A DNA stretch of 64,000 nt from Microcystis panniformis FACHB-1757 (lineage in GTDB: Bacteria; Cyanobacteriota; Cyanobacteriia; Cyanobacteriales; Microcystaceae), in the NCBI RefSeq assembly GCF_001264245.1, contig NZ_CP011339.1:4402001-4466000 (forward strand), in the 5' to 3' direction. The stretch's first letter is position 1, and every line of letters begins with the position of its first letter. The translations under genes were made by a program, and so were the position numbers. The notes under the pieces were generated by a model. The model saw only the letters and a list, made by a program, of their open reading frames with translations. It did no database searches and was not told the origin of the DNA. Positions 53,495-62,444 of this stretch are shown here, one piece after another.

Positions 53495-53639
53495 GGCTCT
53501 CTTGGGTTTGGTGGGTAAAATGTGTTCTAAGATACAGTCCTGCTGGCGAGCGAGTGGAAGGAACCACAGAGACACAAAGGACACAGAGATCGATCACTAC
53601 TATATAAGTTAAACTTATCACACAAAGAATAAGAGAGCC
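53495..53639. mobile_element. MITE-C, copy 2 (145 bp), inverted relative to copy 1
   Basis: The ends are GGCTCTCTTGGG and the complement of ataagagagcc. The 7-bp target duplicate actagag is at 53488-53494 and 53640-53646. It is the reverse complement of the 18480-18617 copy. Confidence 0.88.
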
Positions 53640-53919
53640 ACTAGAGTTGTTGTGTAATAATTAGAAAAGCTTGAATCTCTGCCACAATCGAGTGTTTAGT
53701 AATTTTAAACTATAATTTCTGTCACTCCACTCAATTAAAGTAAGAGATTCAGCCGTTTTGATTGTTACTTTGCAACAACTCTAATGATTACTTGTCATTT
53801 TGCTATATAGGGAAATTGTTCATGAATTCTTTGTTTTCATCTATTGGATTAGCATTAATTGCAACCACTTCTGCAATGTTCGTTCCTGTAACTACTATAG
53901 CAGCGACGTTTGACTATAG

Positions 53920-54171
53920 CCCATCTTCCGCACTTCTTAACATTCAATTGATAATTTTTACTAATACATTGCTTACAACCCATTGCCAGTAAGGATTATA
54001 GCTACAATGATGGATTTTTATCAAGGTGAAGAATTGTAATTGGTTTTCTCAGAAAAAATCAATTATTGAAAATAGTTCTTAATAGTATTCTCTACAATGA
54101 CAGTTTTTCGTAAAAACATCTTGGGGAATGTAAAAACATATAAAAATATATGAAGATGTGCGGAATGTCGG
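53920..54171. mobile_element. 252-bp non-autonomous element
   Basis: Imperfect 19-bp inverted ends (cccatcttccgcacttctt and complement ccgacattccgcacatctt) and a 6-bp target duplicate ctatag at 53914-53919 and 54172-54177. There is no coding capacity. A phrase near 19046 (gtgcggaatgtggg) resembles one end. Confidence 0.85.
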
Positions 54172-54489
54172 CTATAGTAAACTACAGTTAATTTCAACAC
54201 GACCTATTGAATCTAATCATGTTCTCAGCTTTTTTGGTGATCAAGCACAAAATGAGGGGTTTTTAGCTTTTGCGAATGCAGATTATTCTGCACCAGATGC
54301 TGGTCATACAGGAGGACGAGAATTAAATGCAGGAACAACCTCTTATTATACGGCTGGTCGAGAAACTAATTTAATTGCTAGTGGAGCAACTCGTTCAGCA
54401 AGCTTGAATGGAATAACTGGTTTTTCTAATTTCTTGAATTATCTAGACACTAATAATATTGCCATAGATAATTTAGGAATTAGCTATGG

Positions 54490-54671
54490 GGGAGCATCTC
54501 ACTTACGCGATGAGTAATTATACTTAGCCTAAAAGCCACTCTTAATCGTGTCTTGGAACGAAATAGAGGCTTTTAAAGACCGCGTACATGGAGAATTAAA
54601 ACAAGAATTACCCTCGAAAAGCCTATTTTTCTACTAAGTATTTATGCTTATTGCAAAGGTGAGATGCTCCC
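54490..54671. mobile_element. MITE-A, copy 2 (182 bp)
   Basis: GGGAGCATCTCA and TGAGATGCTCCC ends, target duplicate tagctatgg at 54481-54489 and 54672-54680. It shares the left 35 bases and right 18 bases with 2338-2458 but has a longer middle. The middle carries cgcgtacatggagaattaaa, which may be leftover parental transposase sequence. Confidence 0.88.
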
Positions 54672-55292
54672 TAGCTATGGTCCTAAAGTGGGAAAAGATA
54701 TTACAACAACTTGGAATTTAGGAGATGATGAATTCGGTAAAGATTGGTTTTTTACCAAAGATGGGGAAGTTGAAATCGAAGAGCTAATTTATCGAGCCAA
54801 TCCAGATGATGTGGAGATATTTTTGTCATTAGGAAATACCAAAATTGTTAGTTTTGGTTATTCTCCTAATTATTTTATTTCTACTAACGAAATAGATGGA
54901 AATATTGTATTTGGACGTAATCTTCTACTGCTCGATCCAGTACGAGCTTTTAAGGAATCTGGTCTAGATTCTTTAGAATCAGGGTTAGCAGATGCTTTTT
55001 TAGAAGATGTTAATGCTGCTGGCGGTTGGGTACAACTTTTCTCTGATGGAGTCGTCAATCCAGCCACTGATGTTACCTTTACTATCGAGAATGGTTATCG
55101 AGTTTTAACCGTCTCTTTTCCTTTGGAATTAAGGGCTGTGGGTGTACCTGAACCCAGTTCACTATTGGGATTATCTCTATTAGGATTAGGTGCTATTATC
55201 TATCGTTGCTGGCGAGTTTTCTAATTGATTTCAATGAAGCTTAATTAACTTAACTCGCTTTTTCTCAGCAGGAAACAAAGAATCTACAAATT

Positions 55293-55359
55293 GTGCCAAA
55301 GATTCTCCATTTTGCTGAGGAATTTACCATTTTAAACTAGATATAGATGATGTCTAGAT
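55293..55359. repeat. IS5-type end, inverted relative to 17770-17957
   Basis: gtgccaaagattctccat through gatgatgtctagat is the reverse complement of the IS5 remnant end at 17905-17957 and of the split flank at 17770-17784. Confidence 0.8.
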
Positions 55360-55575
55360 AGGGTTGGCTAAATAAATCTAAAAACCTTGTTGGATAATAT
55401 TTTTAGGCTTTTTTGAAATCAAAAAGTGCCAGCCATTGGAGGGATCGGGGGGGAAATTTAGGCACTTTTTCCCTGAAAATTAGGTAATTGACCCCCTGAA
55501 AATCGGTAAAACCCTACACCCTATCCCCCACACCCCACACCCTACTCCCACCGAAAAACTTTTTCAGCAGACCCT
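55360..55575. mobile_element. MITE-B family element, copy 3 (216 bp), inverted
   Basis: The ends are AGGGTTGGCTAAATAAAT and TTTTCAGCAGACCCT. The flanks are agat and aaat (imperfect). The middle is the reverse complement of 14722-14937, including the g-rich tract as cacaccccacacccta. Confidence 0.87.
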
Positions 55576-55773
55576 AAATGCAAGGCTGGGGAGACAAATC
55601 CCAATCCGTTCAGGATAATCGCTTTCACGACTTGCCCAGCTGTGACAATTTCTCCTGGAACCCATTGATACTTGTTCGTTAATAATTTCAACGATTCCTA
55701 TTTCATCTATAATTCCAGCTACTAATCCTAGATGGTCTAGATTTTTAACTTGAATTTCTGTTGATTAAGTCAT
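55576..55773 (-). pseudogene. IS1634-family (DUF4277) transposase N-terminal remnant
   Basis: The minus-strand reading 'STEIQVKNLDHLGLVAGIID', 'EIGIVEIINEQVS', then in another frame 'PGEIVTAGQVVKAIILNGLGFVSPAL', is the DUF4277 opening of IS1634-type transposases. It has a stop as the third codon and an internal frameshift. It is cut at 55576 by the adjacent MITE-B. The stretch 55774-55895 shows nothing more. Confidence 0.65.
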
Positions 55774-55895
55774 GGTCGAACAGCCCACTCGCCTCAGTTT
55801 TCCAAGAATATGACGGTTAAAAACGGCGATTTAACTCAATTGAGGTAAATTACCGAAAAAATGCCGATCATCAACCTGAATTCTCAAAAACTGGT

Positions 55896-56789
55896 TTAAA
55901 ATTGATTCATAATTTCCATATAAATATGTTCTAACTGTACGGTCTGACGGGCGATAGAATCAATATTAATGCCGTCGAATGCCCGAATAATCTCGCTTAA
56001 TTCTAGGTGTTCATCTAACCAAAAAGCTAAATCTTTACCGTAAAATTTGGGAGTAAATCCTAATTGTTTCCCTCGATTAATTGCCGCTTCTTGATCCTGG
56101 GTATCCATGATAATAATTTCCTTAGCAGGAATGTGCTGACGCAGCTGATTTAAATTACCTTCGGCAATAATACGACCTTGTTTTAAAATTCCTATACGTT
56201 GACAGAGACGCTGTGCTTCATCGAGGAGATGGGTAGTTAATAAAATTGTCATTCCCTGTCGCCGTAATTCTCCGATTAAATCCCAAATTTCATAGCGAGA
56301 TTCGATGTCTAAACCGGTAGTTGGTTCATCAAGAATTAATAATTTTGGCTGATGAACAATAGCCACGGCAATATTCATTCGGCGCTGCATTCCACCGCTT
56401 AAAGTTTCCACCGGACTACGGGCGCGATCAAGCAAATTTACTGCGGATAAACTGGTTTTGATCCGATGACGACGCTGGGGGCGATCGAGTCCATAAATCT
56501 GAGCAAAAAAGTTGAGATTTTCCTCACAAGTAAGGGATTTGTACAATAAATTTTCTTGCGGTGCAACCCCAATTAATTCTTTAGTAACTCTGGAAATTGG
56601 CAAATAATTAAAGGTAATTTCTCCCGATGAGGGTTTTAATAAATTACAAATTAAGTTAATAGTGGTGGTTTTTCCCGCACCATTGGGACCGAGTAAACCG
56701 TAAATTTCCCCCGCTTCAATATGAAAGTTTAATTGATCTAATACTAAGCGTCTTCCGTAATTTTTTTTGACATTACTAATAGTCAGCAT
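55896..56789 (-). CDS. ABC transporter ATPase
   Basis: 297 residues: Walker A 'GLLGPNGAGKTTTINLI' near residues 33-49, signature 'LSGGMQRRMNIAVAI', Walker B 'LLILDEPTTGLDI', H-loop 'LLTTHLLDEAQ'. The C-terminal 60 residues resemble the daunorubicin/CcmA-type drug and lipid exporter ATPases. It pairs with the ABC-2 permease gene upstream on the same strand. The substrate is unknown. Confidence 0.95.
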   Translation of the reverse strand: MLTISNVKKNYGRRLVLDQLNFHIEAGEIYGLLGPNGAGKTTTINLICNLLKPSSGEITFNYLPISRVTKELIGVAPQENLLYKSLTCEENLNFFAQIYGLDRPQRRHRIKTSLSAVNLLDRARSPVETLSGGMQRRMNIAVAIVHQPKLLILDEPTTGLDIESRYEIWDLIGELRRQGMTILLTTHLLDEAQRLCQRIGILKQGRIIAEGNLNQLRQHIPAKEIIIMDTQDQEAAINRGKQLGFTPKFYGKDLAFWLDEHLELSEIIRAFDGINIDSIARQTVQLEHIYMEIMNQF

Positions 56790-56912
56790 TTTTAATAAAG
56801 TAATAAGGATAGTCAGGCTTTTTTAGGTCATCAGCCGTCAGCTAGGTAATAGTACGAATAACAGGGAAATTGGCTAACTACACTGAAAAACTAAGAAGCT
56901 GAATAACTGATG

Positions 56913-56978
56913 GTGGGTTACGGCGAATAGATAAATTAATGATTAAGTCTGATAATTTGTCTTCGCCTAACCCACCCT
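56913..56978. repeat. Hairpin repeat between the ABC transporter genes
   Basis: ggtgggttacggcgaa pairs with ttcgcctaacccacc around a 35-base loop. It resembles the common small palindromic repeats of cyanobacterial genomes. Short repeats of actgatcactgataaccgat follow (to about 57010). Confidence 0.7.
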
Positions 56979-57010
56979 ACCTAACTGATCACTGATAACC
57001 GATCACTGAT

Positions 57011-57784
57011 TTACAATCGGCGTTCAAGGTTTAACATTTGTCGATAGGTAAGCCAACCACCTGCTACCATAGCTAGAGCAAAAAGACAGAGAAAGCGAAA
57101 ATGAGAGCTAATATCTTCTAGATTTTCGCCCTTTGCCCAAACAGCAATTAAAGCTTCATTCATGTGGTAGATCGGGTTATATTTAGCCAGAGATAGAATA
57201 TTGTCGGGGAATAAAGCAGTGGGGAGAAAAACGCCGCCTAAAATTAATAAAGGAACCCCAAAAGTTCCCACCAAAGCATTAACATCTTCTGTTCTTTTCG
57301 CCAGTTGAGTACCGAGGATAAATCCTAAACCCACATAGGCGGTGATACTAAGGAAAATAATTAATAATTCTAGAGGAATTGAGCCTTTAAAAGTGGCTCC
57401 ATACTGTTTAGCAATAGAATAAACTAAAACTGTCTGACAGGCGGCAATCACACAATGGGCGAGAAAAATGCCGATGAAATAGGAAACACCGCTTAAAGGC
57501 GATAAAAATAACCGTTTAATCGTTTGTTGTTCCCTTTCTGCTACCACCGTCGCCACGGTTCCCCCCAAACAACTAAAGAAAAGTGCCGCCCCGACGAGGG
57601 TGGGAGGAGTAGCCAGAGCCATTGCCTCAGCAAGCTCAATTTTGCCTTTTTCTGCCATAATATAGCCATTTAAGAGCAGGACAAGGATCGGGAAAATGCC
57701 CCAGAGGATTAAGCTACGCCCGCGCCGGATTAATTCCACTAAAATTCGTTGAGCGATCGCTAAAATTTCCTGCCAATATTTCAT
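57011..57784 (-). CDS. ABC-2 type permease
   Basis: 257 residues, six hydrophobic helices, with the ABC-2 pattern 'IFPILVLLLNGYI', 'FSCLGGTVATVVAEREQQTIKRLFLSPLSGVSYFIG' and 'LGFILGTQLAKRTEDVNALVGTFGVPLLILGGVFLPTALFP', 'YNPIYHMNEALIAV'. It forms the membrane half of an exporter with the ATPase gene 221 bases downstream. A divergent-hairpin repeat inserted between them may weaken coupling. Confidence 0.92.
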   Translation of the reverse strand: MKYWQEILAIAQRILVELIRRGRSLILWGIFPILVLLLNGYIMAEKGKIELAEAMALATPPTLVGAALFFSCLGGTVATVVAEREQQTIKRLFLSPLSGVSYFIGIFLAHCVIAACQTVLVYSIAKQYGATFKGSIPLELLIIFLSITAYVGLGFILGTQLAKRTEDVNALVGTFGVPLLILGGVFLPTALFPDNILSLAKYNPIYHMNEALIAVWAKGENLEDISSHFRFLCLFALAMVAGGWLTYRQMLNLERRL

Positions 57785-57847
57785 AGAATGTTAGTGTAAT
57801 TGTTTCTCCCTGTAGAGAAATAAGTTTTTCTACTTTGTGACTTAGGG

Positions 57848-58471
57848 TTATTGTAAGTGTTCCAGAGCTTGATCGGCACGCAATCTTACCACTATTTCCG
57901 CTTCTGTCTCCCCAATCTGTCCTAAAAGTTCTCGAATCGCCCCGCGAAATGCCGCCGCCGCAGTTCCTAATCCCTGCAATCCGACGATCGCCGCATATCT
58001 AACCACCCACTCTGGATCCCCTTGCAAAAGTTTCTCCAGTGCCTTAAAAACTGCCTTCTGAGCCTCAAAAACCCGACTTTCCTCCAAATCAGACCAAATT
58101 ATATTTCCTAAGCCCCTAGCCGCCCCTCGCCGCACGCTAAAGGAAAAATCACTCACCGCCGCCTCAAGCAATAAGTCCAATCCTCGCACATCGCCAATTC
58201 CTGCTAGGGCGCGGGTTGCCCAAGCTCTCGCCCCATAATTATAACCGTCTAGGTTGGCCAGTAAATAGGGAACCGCCGCTTTGCCGATGGCGATTAAACC
58301 ATCCACCGCTGCTACGGAGGCACCGGGGTTATTATATCTGAGGACATCGGTGAGGGTGGGTATTGCCGCCTCACTTTTGGCGGCGGCTAAGTTTTCCACG
58401 GCGATTAGTAACCCATTGGCTGAGTCGGCTTTTTCGACGGCAATAATTAAAGTCTCAACGGTAGGAAGCAT
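57848..58471 (-). CDS. Phycocyanin alpha-subunit phycocyanobilin lyase, CpcF subunit
   Basis: 207 residues, HEAT-like repeats (NPGASVAAVDGLIAIGKAAVPYLLANLDG, NYGARAWATRALAGIGDVRGLDLLLEA, FSVRRGAARGLGNI, WVVRYAAIVGLQGLG). It forms a heterodimer with CpcE and attaches phycocyanobilin to Cys84 of the alpha-phycocyanin subunit. The length matches CpcF. CpcE is at 62445-63263 on the same strand, usually the direct neighbour; here about 4 kb of DUF29 and restriction-modification genes separate them. The start is preceded by a G-rich minisatellite. Confidence 0.85.
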   Translation of the reverse strand: MLPTVETLIIAVEKADSANGLLIAVENLAAAKSEAAIPTLTDVLRYNNPGASVAAVDGLIAIGKAAVPYLLANLDGYNYGARAWATRALAGIGDVRGLDLLLEAAVSDFSFSVRRGAARGLGNIIWSDLEESRVFEAQKAVFKALEKLLQGDPEWVVRYAAIVGLQGLGTAAAAFRGAIRELLGQIGETEAEIVVRLRADQALEHLQ

Positions 58472-58491
58472 TGTTTATCAGTAGAGGGGTT

Positions 58492-58623
<132 letters not shown>

Positions 58624-58654
58624 TAACCCCACCAACAAACTTTTAAAGATAATT

Positions 58655-58948
58655 TTATCGCCAAACTTTTTTCTGTAAAATCTGACTAATTTCTTGGGAA
58701 AAAGGACAATCATCGGGAAAGTTAAAGGATTGATAATTGGGGTTATCTCGCAAGCTTTTTAAAGCCGTGGCATAGCAATCTAAAAATACTTGCTCCCAGT
58801 AGGGTTTTAAACTAGGAGAATCGCTCAAAAGTTCTTCTAGTTCCCGTTGACTGCGCCTAATAGTTTCTTGCCAACCTCGATCATCTTGAACGTAATCAGC
58901 ATAGCAGAGTTTGAGGCCGTGTGTTGACTTCTGCCCAAACTTTCTATC
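58655..58948 (-). pseudogene. DUF29 gene, C-terminal piece (split copy)
   Basis: Nearly identical to the intact DUF29 gene at 61958-62389 from its stop codon back to about residue 60, with one 45-base deletion near the break. It ends at caaactttctatc (58936-58948), where the restriction-modification island begins. Its N-terminal piece is on the far side, at 61696-61809. Confidence 0.87.
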
Positions 58949-59126
58949 GTTCCAGATCAGCAGCAGCGAGTAACCTTCGCCATTGTACCAAAGACTCCAT
59001 ACCGTCCGCTACACTGGGGGGTGTATGCTGTTTACTAGGGCCCTAGGGAACCTAAAATCCCATTTTGGGATTATTCTAAAATAGGTTTATCTTGGAAATG
59101 CTAACTCCTGTGCTCATTAAAGCACG

Positions 59127-59390
59127 ATGAAATCTATTTTTAGCTCAGAGTACCATGTCTTTCGTCGATGCCTGATCGCCGCGCGTAAGGATGCGAATTT
59201 AACTCAAGCAGCCCTCGCTAAAGCCATCAAAAAGCCGCAATCTTTCGTTGCCAAATACGAAAATGGTGAAAGAAGATTAGATGTGGTTGAGTTCCTTCTG
59301 GTTAGTCGTGTAATCGGTGTAGATCCTTGCGAAATTTTAAAGCAAGTTGAGCAAGCTTGTCAGTCCACATCTTGTGGGGAAGGGTTATGA
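59127..59390 (+). CDS. XRE-family regulator, probable R-M controller protein
   Basis: 87 residues. The helix-turn-helix is 'AARKDANLTQAALAKAIKKPQSFVAKYENGERRLDVVEFL'. Its stop overlaps the endonuclease start by four bases (ATGA, 59387-59390). Controller (C) proteins of type II R-M systems have this size and location and delay endonuclease expression until methylation is complete. The role here is inferred from position. Confidence 0.8.
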   Translation: MKSIFSSEYHVFRRCLIAARKDANLTQAALAKAIKKPQSFVAKYENGERRLDVVEFLLVSRVIGVDPCEILKQVEQACQSTSCGEGL

Positions 59391-60444
59391 ATACAGAAGA
59401 TGTTATTAGCCTGGCATCGCAATATCTAGATGATTTGTCTGGACATAGATTTGACCTATTAGACATTGCTAGACCAATATCGGTTGCTGCAGCAGTTAAT
59501 TTAGCCAAAGTAATTTCAAAGCTATCACCACTATTGGGAAATCTGATTGAATTTAACACTGTTGAGTTTTTGAATAAGCAGGAAATATTTGCGCCGTTTG
59601 GTGAATGGAAAAGGCAAGATCCAGGATTTCCTGATACTGTCTTCATGGGTAGCATCCAGCCTACCCCGGGATTAGAAATAAAAGCATGGTTCCCATTAGC
59701 TACTGAAATAACAGCCCGTTTCAAAGATAGTCAAAATCATTTTCAGTTTGATCAAACCTACGTTTCTCTAATAGCTTGGCTGCCTGAAGCGGTAATTTAT
59801 GGCAAACCCAAGATTCTAGATGTATGCGTTGTCTCTGGCTTTTCAGTGGCTAAAGCGAGAGATGATCATTATCATAATCCTCCTGATTACCTTGTTCTAG
59901 AACCCGAAGATACAACCCAAAGGAGAGCAAATTTGCAACAAACAAATACTAATGGATACAAATTTCAAGGGACGGACGAAGAACTATTTCAAGCTGAAGA
60001 AATAGTTAATTCTTGGGGAAATGATGGCAGGCTTTATAAGCCGACACAAGAGTATCAAATGCTCTTGCGGGAACTGATCACTCTCTTCAAATATAGATTA
60101 GACACTAATTTTGCCAAAATGGACAGGATTTTACATCCAGGAATTGAGGATTTTAAAAAGCGTGTTTATCAAACACATTTCTCTGGAATGGGCTCTTCTG
60201 GTTTCTGTGTGGAAACGAGGTCTATACTGATAGTTTCTTCGACAAAATAGTCCTAAAAGTGTTGCCCGATAAGCATTTCACGATTCCATAAGCAAAAATT
60301 ATCACACAAAGTCGAGAAGAGCCTGGAATGAAAGTTGGACAGTGGAACAGGCTTTTAGCTAGTCGTCGAGAGGAGTTAATTAAATCTGCTTTAAGAGAAC
60401 ACCTTGGCATCAAAGAAGGGAACATTGATGAACTACTTGACTAA
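59387..60444 (+). pseudogene. Type II restriction endonuclease, degenerate C-terminus
   Basis: The main frame is MNTEDVISLASQYLDDLSG..., with a PD-(D/E)xK core 'DPGFPDTVFMG ... PGLEIKAWFP' (Asp then Glu-x-Lys) near residues 86-105. Opening residues and 'PFGEWKRQDPGFPD' remind me of the AvaI/BsoBI group (CYCGRG), a weak inference. The open frame ends at 60250, but the likely true tail ('EVYTDSFFDKIVLKVLPDKHFTIP', then a TAA, then 'MKVGQWNRLLASRREELIKSAL ... ELLD') is in another frame to 60444. So a frameshift near 60215 and an internal stop near 60283 damage the C-terminus. The enzyme is probably inactive. Confidence 0.65.
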
Positions 60445-61498
60445 ACCTTTTGACTCCATAATAGAAATAAGTTTCGTCAATTTCACAAGCGAAAGCTTTT
60501 CGATTCAGGATATTGGCAGCTAAAGAGGCACTGAAAAGCCCCCCAAATGGTTCCCAAACCACATCCTGTTCCTCACTTGAAGCTTCAATAATTAATTTCA
60601 TCAGATCCAGTGGCTTTTGATTTAAGTGAACAGCTTTACCATCCTGAGACTTAATTCGTTCATCATCGCGCAAAGCTGAACGATCCCAAACATTTGTAAA
60701 ACCATGAGGGCAATTAAATTTAGAGCGCATCTTCTCCCACTCTTTACCTGTTAAAGGACGCTGGCCATTTTTAGAAAAATAGGGTTTTCCCTCTGGGTTT
60801 CCGTGTTCGTTGGCATAGAAAACTAATTTTTCAAACATTTCGGGTGGGGGAAAATACCATAAATGTCCTTGATCAAAATATTTTCTTGTTGCCGCATCTG
60901 CGACACCACAAGCTAAATTAGCTTGACGCAAAGGTAAGCCCGATCTTAACCATTCCTTTCGGAGCCATTCTTTAAGTGTTAAGTCAGCAATTTTGACTTC
61001 TCTAACGTATTGGACGCAAACCTCTGTCACCACTGGAAAACGCCTTATTTTCTCTGTGTTGACATTACCTGCAATATGACCTTTTCCTTTATTCCATATA
61101 TTACAATTAACATATCGCCAGCCAAATTTCTCAAGTATTGGATGTACCACAGCCCAGCCAATTTCTGAGTTCCAAAACCAAAGAGTTGTATTTGGCAAGG
61201 CCAACTTAGACCAAGCTTCCACATGAGGTTCATACCATTCAGGTAGGTCAAGATGATCTGATGTATCACCTTCAAATCCTAAAAGACCGTAGCCTCCGTC
61301 TGAGATTATTACTATAGGTTGTTCCCAAGAATCATAATGTTCAATGCTATTACCAAGACTCAGACTAACACTGCTGTTATTCCAAGCTGAAAAAGCTAGT
61401 TTCTCAGTAAGTTGGACAGTTTTGCCACGCCCAACAGTGCTTGTTGCTTTATTCTTCTTTATACTTGGCAGACGATGGGAAGGCTCAGGTATATCCAT
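60410..61498 (-). CDS. DNA methyltransferase (N4-cytosine/N6-adenine class)
   Basis: 362 residues. Motif IV is 'ISDGGYGLLGFEGDTSD' near residue 66 (the DPPY position reads SDGGY); FxGxG-like motif I is 'WEPFGGLFSASLAA' near residue 330, after the catalytic motif, giving the circularly permuted beta-class order. 'NQKPLDLMKLIIEASS' precedes motif I, as usual. It would protect host DNA against the neighbouring endonuclease. It appears intact, and convergent with the endonuclease, overlapping its degenerate tail. Confidence 0.87.
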   Translation of the reverse strand: MDIPEPSHRLPSIKKNKATSTVGRGKTVQLTEKLAFSAWNNSSVSLSLGNSIEHYDSWEQPIVIISDGGYGLLGFEGDTSDHLDLPEWYEPHVEAWSKLALPNTTLWFWNSEIGWAVVHPILEKFGWRYVNCNIWNKGKGHIAGNVNTEKIRRFPVVTEVCVQYVREVKIADLTLKEWLRKEWLRSGLPLRQANLACGVADAATRKYFDQGHLWYFPPPEMFEKLVFYANEHGNPEGKPYFSKNGQRPLTGKEWEKMRSKFNCPHGFTNVWDRSALRDDERIKSQDGKAVHLNQKPLDLMKLIIEASSEEQDVVWEPFGGLFSASLAANILNRKAFACEIDETYFYYGVKRFSQVVHQCSLL

Positions 61499-61564
61499 GG
61501 ATTTTTTTATCGTCTTATAAACAGTATGAATATCAATACTCTATCCTGTTTTAGGATATTTGGC

Positions 61565-61655
61565 TAAGCTAAACGGCGCTTAACCTGCATGATCCAATAG
61601 CTATAACCCTTTTGGAGTCTATATCGGTGATCCGAAGTAAAAGCCGTTTAGCTTA
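61565..61655. promoter_or_regulatory. Inverted repeat upstream of the methyltransferase
   Basis: taagctaaacggc (61565-61577) pairs perfectly with gccgtttagctta (61643-61655). It lies 67 bases before the methyltransferase start, and may be an operator or the end of a small mobile sequence. Confidence 0.4.
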
Positions 61656-61695
61656 CCCCATAAACCAATGACCTAGAAACTTAGCCTAAGACTAG

Positions 61696-61809
61696 CAAAC
61701 TTTCTATCTCCTCGCTCAAGTTTTCCCAGTCAACTTGATCAAAGTTTTTTTGTTTTAACAGAGTGATTGTTTCGTTCAGCCAGCCGACATAATCGGTTTG
61801 AATTAGCAT
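61696..61809 (-). pseudogene. DUF29 gene, N-terminal piece (split copy)
   Basis: From the start codon (61809, cat) to the caaactttctatc repeat (61696-61708). It encodes the first 38 residues of the DUF29 protein, nearly as in the intact gene. The rest is at 58655-58948. Confidence 0.87.
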
Positions 61810-61957
61810 AAAACCTCTGGATTTTATGAGTTTGAATTTTCCTAGAAAATAACCAATTATTTACAGCATTTCTCATAAACATAAAGTATAAATGTATCGG
61901 ACATTGTCTCAGATTTGACCGTCTCCTAATCCCACCAACAAACTCTTAAAGATAATT

Positions 61958-62389
61958 TTATCGCCAAACTTTTTTCTGTAAAATCTGACTAATTTCTTGG
62001 GGAAAAGGACAATCATCCGGAAAGTTAAAGGATTGATAATCGGGGTTATCTCGCAAGCTTTTTAAAGCCGTGGCATAGCAATCTAAAAATACTTGATCCC
62101 AGTAGGGTTTTAAACTAGGAGAATCGATCAAAAGTTCTTCTAGTTCCCGTTGACTGCGCCTAATAGTTTCTTGCCAACATCGATAATCCTCAACGTAATC
62201 AGTATAGCAAAGTTTGAGGCATTGTTCTAAGATGGTGGTTAACTGGTTGCGGAGTTCACGTTTTTGACTTCTGCCCAAACTTTCTATCTCCTCGAGCAAG
62301 TTTTCCCAGTCAACTTTATCAAAGTTTTTTTGTTTTAACAGAGTGATTGTCTCGTTTAGCCAGCCGACATAATCAGTTTGAATTAGCAT
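61958..62389 (-). CDS. DUF29-family protein
   Basis: 143 residues, with 'YVGWLNETITLLKQKNFDKV', 'DWENLLEEIESLGRSQKRELRNQLTTILEQCLKL' and 'CWQETIRRSQRELEELLIDSPSLKPYWDQVF'. This is the DUF29 pattern, an abundant family of unknown function in cyanobacteria, predicted soluble and helical. It is intact and lies just downstream of cpcE. A second copy next to it has been split by the restriction-modification island. Confidence 0.88.
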   Translation of the reverse strand: MLIQTDYVGWLNETITLLKQKNFDKVDWENLLEEIESLGRSQKRELRNQLTTILEQCLKLCYTDYVEDYRCWQETIRRSQRELEELLIDSPSLKPYWDQVFLDCYATALKSLRDNPDYQSFNFPDDCPFPQEISQILQKKVWR

Positions 62390-62444
62390 AAAAACCTCTG
62401 GATTGCATCGGTTTTAATTTAGATACAAAATAACCAATGATTAA

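Larger units (their letters stand above)
53822..55224 (+). pseudogene. PEP-CTERM protein gene broken by two insertions
   Basis: Three coding pieces: 53822-53919 (signal peptide MNSLFSSIGLALIATTSAMF, ending TFDYS), 54178-54489 (KLQLISTRPIESNH ... DNLGISYG) and 54681-55224 (PKVGKDITTTWNLGDDEFG ... 'VPEPSSLLGLSLLGLGAII' and a basic end). Removing 252 bases with one ctatag duplicate and 182 bases with one tagctatgg duplicate restores exactly 317 residues in one frame, closely matching the 324-residue paralogue at 16651-17625. The gene was therefore intact until two separate elements struck. It is silent now. Confidence 0.93.
58949..61695. mobile_element. Restriction-modification island inserted in a DUF29 gene (2.7 kb)
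   Basis: Flanked by the 13-base direct repeat caaactttctatc (58936-58948 and 61696-61708). It carries a controller-type regulator, a degenerate endonuclease and an intact DNA methyltransferase. The insertion separated the two pieces of a DUF29 gene whose intact duplicate is next door. No integrase or transposase is present. Confidence 0.8.

Noticed and set aside
59302..59724. A 140-codon minus-strand frame
   Set aside because: It is a shadow of the regulator and endonuclease genes, which have motif support and an ATGA overlap.
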